From assembly GCA_018816735.1 (NCBI GenBank), contig JAHIVH010000061.1:124001-188000 (forward strand): a stretch of DNA of 64,000 bases, in the 5' to 3' direction. Of this stretch, positions 55,500 through 64,000 are shown piece by piece (position 1 is the stretch's first letter; every line of letters begins with the position of its first letter). Position numbers and translations under genes: made by a program. The notes below the pieces were generated by a model that was not told the DNA's origin, did not search any database, and was given only the letters and a program-made list of their open reading frames with translations. This DNA comes from Pseudomonadota bacterium (GTDB lineage: Bacteria > Desulfobacterota > Desulfobacteria > Desulfobacterales > JAHIVH01).

Positions 55500-56509
55500 C
55501 CGCACCCGGCGTGCAGCCTTTCCCCCTTTCGCCACCTTTTCCGGACAAACACGTTTTTCTGTTCCAGATACGAGGAAAACCGATGGACATCCGCGTCAGA
55601 AGGTCTGTCAAACCGGTTTTCACGTATCTCATTGTAAGGAACAATATTTAACCGGACCGGAATATCATTCAGATAATCTGCAAGCATAAAGGCATGCGCC
55701 TTTGAATCATTCACACCTTTGATCAATACATAGGCAATGAGGAAAAAGCCGTTTCGTTTTAATGGATAGCCAAGAAGGGCCTCTTTAATCCGGCTCATCG
55801 AATGAATGGCATTCACCGGCATCAGATGTGACCGGATGTCATCATTTGGGGCATTTAGCGAAATGGCCAGATTCAGATTTTTCAATCCCTGTTCTCCCAG
55901 TTTCCTGATACCGTCATACAGGCCGACCGTAGAAACAGTTATGTGGCGATGGGCGATATCAAACCCTTTTTGATCCGATAGCACATTTATCGACTGTATA
56001 ACTGCTTTGAAATTATCCAGAGGCTCGCCCATGCCCATAAAAACAATATTTCGGATATTTTTCTGAAGGATGAACCTGGCCAGATAAACCTGGGAGATGA
56101 TTTCTCCAGCCGTCAGATTCCTCTTGAAACCCATTTTGCCGGTTTTGCAAAACAGGCATCCCTGTCTGCATCCCACTTGTGTTGACACGCAAAGCGTATG
56201 GTATTGTTTCATGGGAATAATAACCGATTCTGTTTCCAGTCCATCCCCATAGGATGTCAGAAACTTGATCACCCCGTCTTCGGTAACTACGTTTGTGATC
56301 GTTGCCTCAGGAAAATGTAATTTTTTGGCAATCCCGACAGCAAGGTGTGGTGATTGTTGAAATTCAGGCAGATCGGACAGGCATGCATTGCCTTTTTTGA
56401 AAACATTCCGGTAAACGGCAGAGCTATGGTAATGTCCCTTTCCATAACGTTCCCTAAAAACATGGGTCAGTTCGTCATATGTCATTTCAAAAATATTCAG
56501 GAGAGTCAT
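55451..56509 (-). CDS. rlmN: 23S rRNA (adenine-2503-C2)-methyltransferase
   Basis: 352 residues. RlmN methylates A2503 of 23S rRNA and A37 of some tRNAs by radical SAM chemistry. The cluster motif is CRQGCLFCKTG, with MGMGEPLDNF and a C-terminal methyl-carrying Cys in ERLHAGCGQL. The first Cys partner lies in TLCVSTQVGC. Family length is normal. The 3' end overlaps a convergent membrane-protein gene by 49 bases. Confidence 0.93.
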   Translation of the reverse strand: MTLLNIFEMTYDELTHVFRERYGKGHYHSSAVYRNVFKKGNACLSDLPEFQQSPHLAVGIAKKLHFPEATITNVVTEDGVIKFLTSYGDGLETESVIIPMKQYHTLCVSTQVGCRQGCLFCKTGKMGFKRNLTAGEIISQVYLARFILQKNIRNIVFMGMGEPLDNFKAVIQSINVLSDQKGFDIAHRHITVSTVGLYDGIRKLGEQGLKNLNLAISLNAPNDDIRSHLMPVNAIHSMSRIKEALLGYPLKRNGFFLIAYVLIKGVNDSKAHAFMLADYLNDIPVRLNIVPYNEIRENRFDRPSDADVHRFSSYLEQKNVFVRKRWRKGERLHAGCGQLGNGFDPDDSLLQA

Positions 56510-56611
56510 CTTGATTGCTCTAATATACCAATATCTATTGCATGTAACGATAAATTTTATGAGGAATGATTGATTTTAGAAAATAACGATTGGTAAGCTG
56601 GCAAGAAAAAA

Positions 56612-56652
56612 CACCTGTCAAGATTTAACGGCAAAGTAAATCTCAACAGGTG
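56612..56652 (-). terminator. flagellin terminator
   Basis: CACCTGT...AGATTT pairs with AAATCT...ACAGGTG around an 11-base loop, with only a two-base mismatch. Read on the minus strand the stem is followed by TTTTTT. A strong rho-independent terminator just after the flagellin stop. Confidence 0.88.
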
Positions 56653-56661
56653 CGGATACTT

Positions 56662-57504
56662 TTATTTACCGGTACCAGAAAAAATGGACATCACGTTTTT
56701 GTATGATGCGTTTGCCTGAGCAGCTGCAAAAGCACGCGCTTTGGTAAGCGTTTCCAGTCTGGACAGATTCATCGCCTCTTCGGCGTAGTCGATATCTCTG
56801 ATGGCTGATTCAGATGCAAAGATATTTATCTGGGAGTTGGCAAGCGTGTTGATTGTCGATGTCAACTGGTTCTGTGTGGCACCGATAGCTGACCGGATGG
56901 CATCGACCTGCCCCAGGGCTTCATCGGCAATCTGAATCGCTTTCTGGGCGCCATCAAAAGTCGTCACATCTATGCTGGAAAGACTTCCCGTCTTATTTGA
57001 TCCCAATCGGGATGAATCGGTTGCGGCAATGGAAATATCAACAGTTTCGTTCGGGTTTGTTCCCACCTGAAATTTTTTATCTGTAAATTCGCCGGAAAGA
57101 AGCTTTTGTCCATTAAAAGATGTGGTTTGGGAAATACGATCAAGGGATTCAAGGGCATTGTTGATATCTGACTGGATTGCCTGTCTGCTGTCAGGTGACT
57201 GGGCATCGTTTGCGGCCTGAATCGATTTGGTTTTAATGGTGTTGATCAAATTAACTGCTTCTTCCAATGCACCGTCTGCAATCTGTGTTACGGAGATCGC
57301 ATCATTGGCATTTTTCATGGCCTGCCCCATCCCAAGGGCCTGGCTGTTCAGACGGTCGGAAATGGTCAGCCCTGAGGCATCGTCCGATGCTTTATTGATT
57401 CGCCTGCCTGTGGATATTCTGTTGATTGAATCTGAATATGAGGTATACGCCTTACCTAACTGCTGTGCAGCTAACATGCCTGGCAGGTTTGAATTTATTT
57501 TCAT
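56662..57504 (-). CDS. fliC: flagellin
   Basis: 280 residues, a short flagellin that retains both conserved D0/D1 ends: the N-terminal block INSNLPGMLAAQQLGKAY through RLNSQALGMGQAMKNANDAISVTQIADGALEE, and the C-terminal NQLTSTINTLANSQINIFASESAIRDIDYAEEAMNLSRL. The variable D2/D3 part is nearly absent. An excellent ribosome site (AAGGAGGGCAATACC) and a strong terminator fit high expression. No other flagellar gene is in the window, so it is a lone flagellin locus. A sigma28 or sigma54 promoter was not found by eye. Confidence 0.95.
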   Translation of the reverse strand: MKINSNLPGMLAAQQLGKAYTSYSDSINRISTGRRINKASDDASGLTISDRLNSQALGMGQAMKNANDAISVTQIADGALEEAVNLINTIKTKSIQAANDAQSPDSRQAIQSDINNALESLDRISQTTSFNGQKLLSGEFTDKKFQVGTNPNETVDISIAATDSSRLGSNKTGSLSSIDVTTFDGAQKAIQIADEALGQVDAIRSAIGATQNQLTSTINTLANSQINIFASESAIRDIDYAEEAMNLSRLETLTKARAFAAAQANASYKNVMSIFSGTGK

Positions 57505-57729
57505 AGGTATTGCCCTCCTTAAATTTAAAGTGGTGCGTTTACATCAACTTTTAACGCAATCCTACTCTAATGCAATTTTTATGCAAATATAATAAAAAAC
57601 AAATTAATTAAATTCAAATAGTTAAACATTCTTTGCCATACGGGTATGTTTCAGGTGCCAATTTTGGGCTACAGAATTGACAAATTGAGGCACTTTTGCA
57701 GCAACACTTTATGTTACCAGACGCTATTT

Positions 57730-58251
57730 TCAATTATTTTGAGGCGGAATTCCCCATTCGGTCTGAATGAGTGAGGGCGAAAACCGAATTTTGCTTCGCG
57801 CCACTGACCAGTCTATCATTTTCTCGTCTTTTGCCGCATCCGTGCATAAAAATTTTGGATCAGGACGCACGCCGATCCTGCCCAGATCAAGCCTGTCCGC
57901 ATCCCAGCAGGTTTGGACGGAAATATCCGCATCAGTCATGCCATCGGTATGATAGACGCAGGCATAATGAAGCAGGTTAAACTGACGGTCAGAAATCTGT
58001 ATCAGGTCATCTCTCAAAGATTCAAGGAATTCAGCTCCCCTTGCTCCATGGCCGTGATCCATCTTTTCGTTTTCCCGCCGTGAATCGTGAAACAACGCAA
58101 ACAGCCTGACAATAGTCTGATCTGCACCTGTTTTTTCAGCCAGCTTCAGTCCGCCCGCCATCACTCTGGCCCAGTGAGACACACCATGCCGGCCATAAAT
58201 CGGGAGACTGTATTGCAGGAGTATGGTATTTGCGATTTTTTTGTAATCCAT
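57730..58251 (-). CDS. HD-domain phosphohydrolase-like protein
   Basis: 173 residues. HD metal residues appear in YGRHGVSHWARVM, LFALFHDSRREN, YACVYHTDGM and CWDADRLDLGRIG, an arrangement found in small HD proteins. No signalling domain is fused. Substrate unknown, possibly a nucleotide. It lies 225 bases upstream of flagellin on the same strand, with no sign of coupling. Confidence 0.8.
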   Translation of the reverse strand: MDYKKIANTILLQYSLPIYGRHGVSHWARVMAGGLKLAEKTGADQTIVRLFALFHDSRRENEKMDHGHGARGAEFLESLRDDLIQISDRQFNLLHYACVYHTDGMTDADISVQTCWDADRLDLGRIGVRPDPKFLCTDAAKDEKMIDWSVARSKIRFSPSLIQTEWGIPPQNN

Positions 58252-58377
58252 TTATACGTATAACCTTTTTATTTCTTATAGCCGGATGTGGGCTTTTTTT
58301 CCCCGGGATTATCTATGCACCATTCCGATATTGTGTCAAGCCCGGCTGCGGTGCAAGAAAGCCATCCCCTGCAATTG

Positions 58378-58662
58378 TTATGCGCCGATTTGTTCAATAA
58401 TTTTCTCTGAAGATATTACAGTAGCACAGACGGCGCCAAGCGCTGCCATGTATGACGCATGGACATTTGAGTGTGAAACATCAATTCCACCATGGGACAA
58501 ATTCGTAGACACATGCTGGACATGGACGATAAGACCCTTTCGCTTTCGGAATGCTTCCAGTAAGGATTTTGCATTTAGAGACGCTGCTTCTGAGTTGATC
58601 ACCGCCATGTTGCTTAGAATGCCGGGGTTCGGGCCGTATATTTCCCATTGAAAATTTTTCAA
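58378..58662 (-). pseudogene. cysteine hydrolase (isochorismatase-like) remnant
   Basis: A 94-residue frame from a TTG, with no ribosome site. Residues 1-50 (INSEAASLNAKSLLEAFRKRKGLIVHVQHVS) match the early part of isochorismatase-like cysteine hydrolases, and residues 65-94 (VHASYMAALGAVCATVISSEKII) match their C-terminus. The catalytic core of about 100 residues, with the Lys and Cys, is missing, as is the first strand with its Asp. It is a decayed gene with an internal deletion, next to the composition shift at 58.9 kb. Confidence 0.6.
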
Positions 58663-58944
58663 AATTCATTCGGACCTGGATTGGCCAATTTCTCAGGTTT
58701 CAGAAAATTGATTTTTCTGTGGCTGTGAAAGCCTGTTTGACAATGTGTAAAAATATTTGTTTTTTTCTCATATTGTCCACCCTCGTATCACTACCTTCCC
58801 TTTTTATTAAAAGTCCATTTATCAACGCTTTGAAATCAATCTTTCCCACGTTCGGGTTTTGGCACATTCATTGCCATACCACTATCAAAAGCGAATTATC
58901 ATAAAATATGGACTGATTATAAAAAGGGAAAAAAAGGAGGATAT

Positions 58945-60234
58945 ATGAAAAAGGCGATGGTGTTTTTATTGGCGTTTTTATGCTGCCCTTTGCTAGTGCA
59001 CAATGCCTATGCGGATGTGACTCCCGGTGAGGTGATCAATGCCGGAAACTATCAGAAGATAGAGGGTCTGGTACCGGATTATGTATTGGATTGGGTCAAG
59101 AAGGGCGACCTGACCATGGCAATCGGCAAACTCAATGTAGACCCCGGCGATTATTGGCCACAGGTCGTTAAGGATAACTGGAAGTCCAATATCGGCAAAT
59201 ACAAGATTTCGGCCAACAATAGCATCGTGGATGCTGCCACTGGTCAATCCGTGCGCGGAATCAAGGGGCTTCCGTTTCCGGAACCGGATATCGCCGATCC
59301 CAATGTGCCTGCCATGCTGATGTGGAATCAGAAATTCCTGGAATATTCGGTCAAGGGTCCCACGCTGTATACGTTGAACTGGTATGCCATCGGCCGCAAC
59401 GGGTTTGAGAAGAACTCACTCCTTGACAGTTATATGATGGAAGGTGATCCGGCATCCGAGTATGATTTCCTGGAATTGTCCGTTTTTAAGTCACCCATGA
59501 ATATAGCCGGCACCGGCACCCTGGCGTTTTATTGTCTGGATTTGTCCAAAGAAGGCTTGCGCTTTGTTTATACACCCGACTTGAGAAAGATCCGCCGCAT
59601 GGCGGTTCGTATGGCCGGTTCGGATACGGTCATGGGTTATGATTCAGCCCCGGATGATTTCTGGTCAGGTGGTGAACGTGATGCCATGAATATGTCCGAT
59701 TATCGGTTTATTGAAGAGAAAGAGGCTGTAGTGCCCTACGTGTGCGCAGATCCCGAAAAACTGGTTCGCACATCGAACGGCGCGCTGCAGGGAGGCTATG
59801 CCGTATCCGGCCGCAAATTGATCCTGGGCTATGAGGATAAGAACTGGACAGGTGCGCCCTGGCACTTTACCAATATTATTTGGGTCAAGACCAGGGTGTA
59901 TGTCATCGAATCCAAAGATAAGAGTCCCAACTACAACTACGGCAACGTCCAGGGATGGGTAGAAAAGGGGACATTTCTTCCCAGCTACAAGAGAAATACA
60001 GATGTAAACGGTAAATACTGGAAAGGCAACTACTACTGCGGACTCCCTATGAAGGCTGAGGACGGCACATTCAAGATTATCTATAAATTCGGAAACGTCA
60101 TGGTTGACTCAAGGCGGGATCACGGTTCTGCCTATCCTGATATTTTCAGGGAGGGCGGCGCCTGCCTGTTTGAATATAATGCGATTAATAAAAGCATGTT
60201 TACCCGGGCAGGCTTCGAGAAGTTCGCCAAGTAA
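58945..60234 (+). CDS. DUF1329 protein, exported
   Basis: 429 residues with a signal peptide (MVFLLAFLCCPLLVHNAYA) and a long mature part that fits DUF1329, a family with a LolA/LolB-like fold: KGLPFPEPDIADPNVPAMLMWN, FVYTPDLRKIRRMAVR and GYDSAPDDFWSG. AAAGGAGG lies just before the ATG. DUF1329 proteins commonly sit with RND transporters and YCF48-like proteins in steroid, hydrocarbon and ester degradation loci, which is the order here. It is the first gene of a four-gene operon. Probably shuttles a lipid or hydrophobic substrate in the envelope. Confidence 0.88.
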   Translation: MKKAMVFLLAFLCCPLLVHNAYADVTPGEVINAGNYQKIEGLVPDYVLDWVKKGDLTMAIGKLNVDPGDYWPQVVKDNWKSNIGKYKISANNSIVDAATGQSVRGIKGLPFPEPDIADPNVPAMLMWNQKFLEYSVKGPTLYTLNWYAIGRNGFEKNSLLDSYMMEGDPASEYDFLELSVFKSPMNIAGTGTLAFYCLDLSKEGLRFVYTPDLRKIRRMAVRMAGSDTVMGYDSAPDDFWSGGERDAMNMSDYRFIEEKEAVVPYVCADPEKLVRTSNGALQGGYAVSGRKLILGYEDKNWTGAPWHFTNIIWVKTRVYVIESKDKSPNYNYGNVQGWVEKGTFLPSYKRNTDVNGKYWKGNYYCGLPMKAEDGTFKIIYKFGNVMVDSRRDHGSAYPDIFREGGACLFEYNAINKSMFTRAGFEKFAK

Positions 60235-60273
60235 ACGGATACAGTGTGAGTGAATCCTGGGTGGAGGTGATTT

Positions 60274-61266
60274 ATGAAGCATACAGTTCTTGGGGCGATC
60301 ATAAGGCTTGTCGTCGGTCTCATCGCGATGCTGCCGCTGACGGTGAAGGCGGGGAATCCATTTGGTTGCGACTTATTTGCGGCCGCAGTGATTAATGACA
60401 CGTCTTTTATCATCAGTGGCGATCGCGGCAATATCTTCCTGTCCACAGATGCCGGCAAGAGTTTCCTTCCGATCGAGAGCCTTACCCAGGCATCACTTAC
60501 AAGTATTTGTTTCCCGGATGCTTTAAACGGCTGGATCGTGGGCCAGGGTGGCGTAATCCTTCATTCATCCGACGGCGGTCAAACCTGGGAACTTCAAAAT
60601 TCGGGTGTGACGGCCTATCTGATGTCTGTGGATTTTACAGACGCGCTTATCGGATGCGCCGTGGGGGCCAACTCCACCGTGATCGTCACAACCGACGGCG
60701 GCAGGACCTGGATGCCATCCACCTTCACCTTAACCAGGGGCGTGGGGGGTGAATACAATCTCTTCAGCGTGAAGATCATCGAACCCCAAATCGTGTGTAT
60801 AACGGGTGATATGGGCCGTTTATTCCGATCGGAAAATTTCGGTCTGACCTGGGCCGAGGCTGTTTGCCCCCTGTATGACGAGGTTATCGGTGAGGGCCGT
60901 ACGCTCTACGCGATCGCGGCGGCTGGGGGAACCCTCTTGGCCATAGGCATTGACGGGACGATTGTCGTGTCCAGGGATAGCGCAAAAACCTGGATGCTGG
61001 CCGACTCCGGCAGCAAGGAACCCGAATATTTCAGCCTGGTCTGTGTAGACGACTTCTGTATGGCCGCCGGATCCGGCGGCAACCTGTTGAAGACCGAAAA
61101 CAGCGGGGATAGCTGGCAGACGATCCCTGTCCCGGAAAAGATATACCGGGCCTGGTTAAGTGGGATCGCTTTGAAAAAAACAGCCGCAGGAGGGGTCATC
61201 GGGCTGGTCGTGGGACAGTACGGCACGCTGGGCATCATCAACGATGCCGGCATCATCTGGCATTAG
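60274..61266 (+). CDS. YCF48-like beta-propeller repeat protein
   Basis: 330 residues with a signal peptide (MKHTVLGAIIRLVVGLIAMLPLTVKA). Six repeats of the type G..G....S.DGG.TW are visible: DRGNIFLSTDAGKSF, GQGGVILHSSDGGQTW, STVIVTTDGGRTW, GRLFRSENFGLTW, GTIVVSRDSAKTW and GNLLKTENSGDSW. This is a YCF48/BNR-type propeller, here in the periplasm. It has nothing to do with photosystem assembly in this context and more likely serves as a partner of the RND transporter downstream. Confidence 0.88.
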   Translation: MKHTVLGAIIRLVVGLIAMLPLTVKAGNPFGCDLFAAAVINDTSFIISGDRGNIFLSTDAGKSFLPIESLTQASLTSICFPDALNGWIVGQGGVILHSSDGGQTWELQNSGVTAYLMSVDFTDALIGCAVGANSTVIVTTDGGRTWMPSTFTLTRGVGGEYNLFSVKIIEPQIVCITGDMGRLFRSENFGLTWAEAVCPLYDEVIGEGRTLYAIAAAGGTLLAIGIDGTIVVSRDSAKTWMLADSGSKEPEYFSLVCVDDFCMAAGSGGNLLKTENSGDSWQTIPVPEKIYRAWLSGIALKKTAAGGVIGLVVGQYGTLGIINDAGIIWH

Positions 61267-61287
61267 GCAAGGCCAAGGGAGGTTATA

Positions 61288-63585
61288 ATGGAAACGAATA
61301 CGATTGAGACAGCAGGCATGGATACCAAACTCATCTTGCGTTACCCTATCCCGGCCCTGGTGGTGATTCTGATAATGACCGCGTGTGTGGGATATGGGCT
61401 GAAAGGTCTCAAAGTCGCTTCCGATCCATTGGCGTCGATGGTCCCTATCGGGCATCCTTACATATCTACACTTAATGCCATCAAGGCCATGACGCCTGAA
61501 TCGCGTCTGTTGGTCTGTATCCTGAAAGTTAAAAAAGGGGATATTTACACTAGCGAAACCTTAAAAAAAATCGACAGCATCACCAGGGGACTTTTGGCTG
61601 TCGAAGGCATCATGCCGGGTGGCGTTACTGCGTTAACCAGGGGTATGATGCACTATTACAACTCGGTGCAGGGCCTGAACATTGAATCGGTTATGGGCAC
61701 CCAATGGCCTGAAACCCCTGAGGGCTTTGAGGCCTTGAAGCGTCGGGTGGCAACCAATCCCATGGGTTTGGGGCGCTATGTGGCTTACGACAATACCGCT
61801 GTCATGATTACGGCCAAACTTGCCGATATCAATCAAATCTCCCAGCAGGCCTATGATCAGCTCCCGCAAGCGTCCCGCCCGCCGTTTGACAAATTCAGAC
61901 AACAACAGAAAGCGCAGTTTAACGCCAAATTGGTCAAGGCTTTGGATGACCTCAAAATCAGTCAGGACGATGCCGGCCATACCCTGTATGTCATGGGTCA
62001 AGAGGTACTGACGCATCAGATGACCCAAATGGGCGCTGCTCATATCGGAACGGCGGCCGGGGTCATGTGCGGCATTCTGATTTTCCTCCTACGCTTCTAT
62101 TTCAGAAGTATAATCGGGGTAGTACTACCGTTTATCACCATGGGCGTATCTGTGGTATGGAGCCTGGGGCTTTACGGCTGGACCGGTATTGAACTCAATC
62201 CGCTCATGATCCTCTTTCCGCTCATCCTGGCGCTTTTGACCCTGGCACTGACGACGCTTTTTATGGGTGAATATGTAAAGGCTTTGCGTGTCAGTTTCGA
62301 CAAATCGCATGCCATCCGGACGGCTTTTTTCCGGCTGCCGATACGGAGAACCATCCTGATCGCAGGGTTAGTCATGGCCGGGATGGGTATCGCGCCGGTT
62401 CCGGTGATGCGGGCTTTGGCCGCCATGAGCCTCTTCTGGATGATCGGCGCTTATGTGACGGTCGTTCTGTTAAGTCCGATTGTGCTGTCTTTGCTGCCTT
62501 TGTCAGTGGGCACAGGTGCCACACATCATTTGATTCCAGGCTATTTTGGAAATGTGAACCGCGCCCGGCAATATGTCGGCCTTGTCATGGGACTGGTGCT
62601 GCTGATCGGCGGGTTTCTGTCTTATACACGTATTGAGGTGGGCGATAATGTACCGGGGACATCCTATATCCGGGACAGCCATCCCTGGAATCAATGTTTC
62701 AATCTCCTGTCGGAAAAGTTTATGGGGCCCCAGCAACTCCTAGTCTATGTGAAGGCTGATAAGCCGGGCGGTCTGGTCGAACCGCAGGCCATGAACGCCA
62801 TCAGTGATTTTTCACGCTACCTGGTAAACGAATGCGAGGCAAGGGACAGTATCGCTTTTGACATGATGATCAGGATGTGCCGCTGGACCCTGATGGACGG
62901 CAATCCCAAATGGCTGACCCTTCCCCTCACAAGAGAAGAATTGGAAGGTCTGGCCGGTACGGTGTTTGAACAGGGCGGCGTGGATGATTTTATCGATCGC
63001 AGCTTTACGGAAGGAACGATCTCGCCCTTCTTCCCCAGTCACGATACCAAAAGTATCGATGCCTATGCCGAAAAAATGCAGGCCTATATCGACGCCCATC
63101 CCACGAAAGGGATTTCTTTTAAACTCGGCGGCGGACTCCTGGGCATGACCAAACCCCAGAATGATGGAGCCCATTTGGCCTACCCGCGGATTATGCTCAT
63201 GGGGATGGCGATTGTATTGGTCCTGGGGATGGTTTTGTTTTCACCGAATAAGGGGATCGCAATTACGTTGTCTGTGGGTTGTGCCCAAGGTGCGGTCTGG
63301 CTCATTATGAGTGCCCTGGGCGTGCTGGTCAGTCTTTCTGTGGTCGGCGTGGCTGCGGCGGCGATCGCCATAGGGTTTATCCTCGGTGTCGCGCTATTTG
63401 ATACGGCCACTGCTGACAGCGCTGTTTCCACGGGGGTATTGGTATTTGCCGCAAGCGTGCCGTTTTTCATGATCGGCATGAAATTCCAGGCCGCCATGCT
63501 GATTATATTCAGTGCATTTGTGGCAGCTGAAATAATGATGGGGATGCTCGTCATTCCAGTTTTTAGAGGGGGAAGGAAAGTATAA
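61288..63585 (+). CDS. MMPL/RND family transporter
   Basis: 765 residues with the two-fold RND/MMPL layout. A first helix (20-38), a periplasmic loop to about 245, then five helices with an SSD-like core, a further helix near 430 (YVGLVMGLVLLIGGFL), a second loop and five final helices. It lacks the membrane-fusion and outer-membrane partners of drug-efflux RNDs, as is usual for lipid transporters of the HAE3 or HpnN type. The stop overlaps a possible start of the FAD oxidase gene. It probably moves a hydrophobic compound. Confidence 0.9.
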   Translation: METNTIETAGMDTKLILRYPIPALVVILIMTACVGYGLKGLKVASDPLASMVPIGHPYISTLNAIKAMTPESRLLVCILKVKKGDIYTSETLKKIDSITRGLLAVEGIMPGGVTALTRGMMHYYNSVQGLNIESVMGTQWPETPEGFEALKRRVATNPMGLGRYVAYDNTAVMITAKLADINQISQQAYDQLPQASRPPFDKFRQQQKAQFNAKLVKALDDLKISQDDAGHTLYVMGQEVLTHQMTQMGAAHIGTAAGVMCGILIFLLRFYFRSIIGVVLPFITMGVSVVWSLGLYGWTGIELNPLMILFPLILALLTLALTTLFMGEYVKALRVSFDKSHAIRTAFFRLPIRRTILIAGLVMAGMGIAPVPVMRALAAMSLFWMIGAYVTVVLLSPIVLSLLPLSVGTGATHHLIPGYFGNVNRARQYVGLVMGLVLLIGGFLSYTRIEVGDNVPGTSYIRDSHPWNQCFNLLSEKFMGPQQLLVYVKADKPGGLVEPQAMNAISDFSRYLVNECEARDSIAFDMMIRMCRWTLMDGNPKWLTLPLTREELEGLAGTVFEQGGVDDFIDRSFTEGTISPFFPSHDTKSIDAYAEKMQAYIDAHPTKGISFKLGGGLLGMTKPQNDGAHLAYPRIMLMGMAIVLVLGMVLFSPNKGIAITLSVGCAQGAVWLIMSALGVLVSLSVVGVAAAAIAIGFILGVALFDTATADSAVSTGVLVFAASVPFFMIGMKFQAAMLIIFSAFVAAEIMMGMLVIPVFRGGRKV

Positions 63586-63635
63586 TGAAAAGTGAACGTA
63601 TAAAATCAATAAATAAAAGCGAAACGGAGGTTCGT

Positions 63636-64000
63636 ATGGATACTGTCGCATCAGAGAGCCTGCTTAATGAACTCCAGGGCGTCGTTGGCGCCGCATTCGT
63701 GCGCGCAGATGACGTCACGCGTTTTACCTATGCCATCGAAGATTTTGGCGGCTCGTTTTTCTACCCGTTAAACGACCGCTATACAGCGCCGGATATGGTG
63801 GTCATTCCGCACACGACAGAAGAAGTGTCCGGCATCGTAAAGCTCGCGAATAAGTACAAGATCCCGATCATCGCCCGCGGTGGCGGCCATGATATGACCG
63901 GAGCCTGCACCCCGCTTAAGGGTAAAGGCGGCATTATTCTGGATATGACATCCATGAACAAGGTGCTCGATTATCAGCAGGGCATGAATGCCGTGCATTT
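63636..64000 (+). CDS. FAD-linked oxidoreductase (PCMH type), 3' end outside window
   Basis: The N-terminal 121 residues of an FAD-binding oxidase. PDMVVIPHTTEEVSGIVKLANKYKIPIIARGGGHDMTGACTP is the FAD_binding_4 (PCMH/GlcD) motif; GGHDMTG is the pyrophosphate-binding loop. ACGGAGG lies just before the ATG at 63636; an earlier ATG at 63585 overlaps the RND stop and is also possible. Family members oxidise hydroxy acids, cresols or alkyl phenols. It completes the DUF1329-YCF48-RND set, suggesting oxidation of the transported substrate. Confidence 0.85.
   Translation, partial: MDTVASESLLNELQGVVGAAFVRADDVTRFTYAIEDFGGSFFYPLNDRYTAPDMVVIPHTTEEVSGIVKLANKYKIPIIARGGGHDMTGACTPLKGKGGIILDMTSMNKVLDYQQGMNAVH

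Noticed and set aside
57505..57729. Sigma28 or sigma54 promoter for flagellin
   Set aside because: Searched by eye for TAAA-N15-GCCGATAA and TGGCAC-N5-TTGC forms; only poor matches seen, so not reported.
1..64000. CRISPR arrays, tRNA or rRNA genes, insertion sequences
   Set aside because: No direct-repeat/spacer pattern, cloverleaf-like segment, rRNA-like stretch or transposase gene was seen in any gap.

Overview
The window reads as a chromosomal segment of an anaerobic, Gram-negative, flagellated deltaproteobacterium, most likely a sulfate reducer of the Desulfobacterales. This is inferred from the gene families, not from a marker gene. The clues are many acyl-CoA dehydrogenases and thiolases, an EF-G of the mitochondrial-like spd type, CoA-transferase/GNAT and acyltransferase/hydrolase fusions, FmdB zinc ribbon and DUF5610 proteins, two Lgt paralogues, and above all an hgcA-hgcB pair, the signature of mercury-methylating anaerobes. 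Most of the window is AT-rich. The last 5 kb looks clearly richer in G+C.

Layout. 0-3.2 kb: the end of a CorC/HlyC CBS protein, an unknown gene, and a YbjN-PspA-DUF4178 envelope-stress cluster. 3.3-6.5 kb: a hemerythrin-like protein that lacks two iron-ligand histidines, a DUF5610 protein, a thiolase and a small protein. 6.5-13 kb (minus strand): a housekeeping run rsmG-ileS-lspA-lgt-holA. 13.3-23.9 kb: fusA (spdEFG1 type), a PlsC-alpha/beta-hydrolase fusion, a CoA-transferase-like/GNAT fusion, mnmA, mtaB, an MBL hydrolase and a DjlA-like co-chaperone. 24-34.5 kb: a cyclic-nucleotide-type ion channel, several membrane proteins, a second lgt, an MBL hydrolase, an HDOD protein and an ABC-2 exporter.

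34.5-44.9 kb is an acyl-CoA/branched-chain catabolism region. An SDR and a LiuR-like MerR regulator are divergent around a perfect palindrome. Three acyl-CoA dehydrogenases and a thiolase follow, with a SprT/DUF2786 protein and a frameshifted radical-SAM gene among them. 45.2-49.4 kb is the most notable locus. On the minus strand, a cysteine-rich MarR regulator, hgcA, hgcB and a PAS-sigma54 activator form an apparent operon, and its promoter overlaps a perfect inverted repeat. A periplasmic beta-carbonic anhydrase gene just downstream is broken by an in-frame TGA and has lost its 3' end.

49.5-58.7 kb holds an FmdB zinc-ribbon protein, tcdA, tatD, a clostripain-like lipoprotein, rlmN, flagellin with a clear terminator, an HD-domain protein and an internally deleted cysteine-hydrolase remnant. 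From 58.9 kb to the end, base composition shifts and a new plus-strand operon begins: a DUF1329 protein, a YCF48-like repeat protein, an MMPL/RND transporter and an FAD-linked oxidase cut by the window edge. This looks like an acquired cassette for oxidising or exporting a hydrophobic substrate.

No rRNA, tRNA, CRISPR array or intact insertion sequence was seen.
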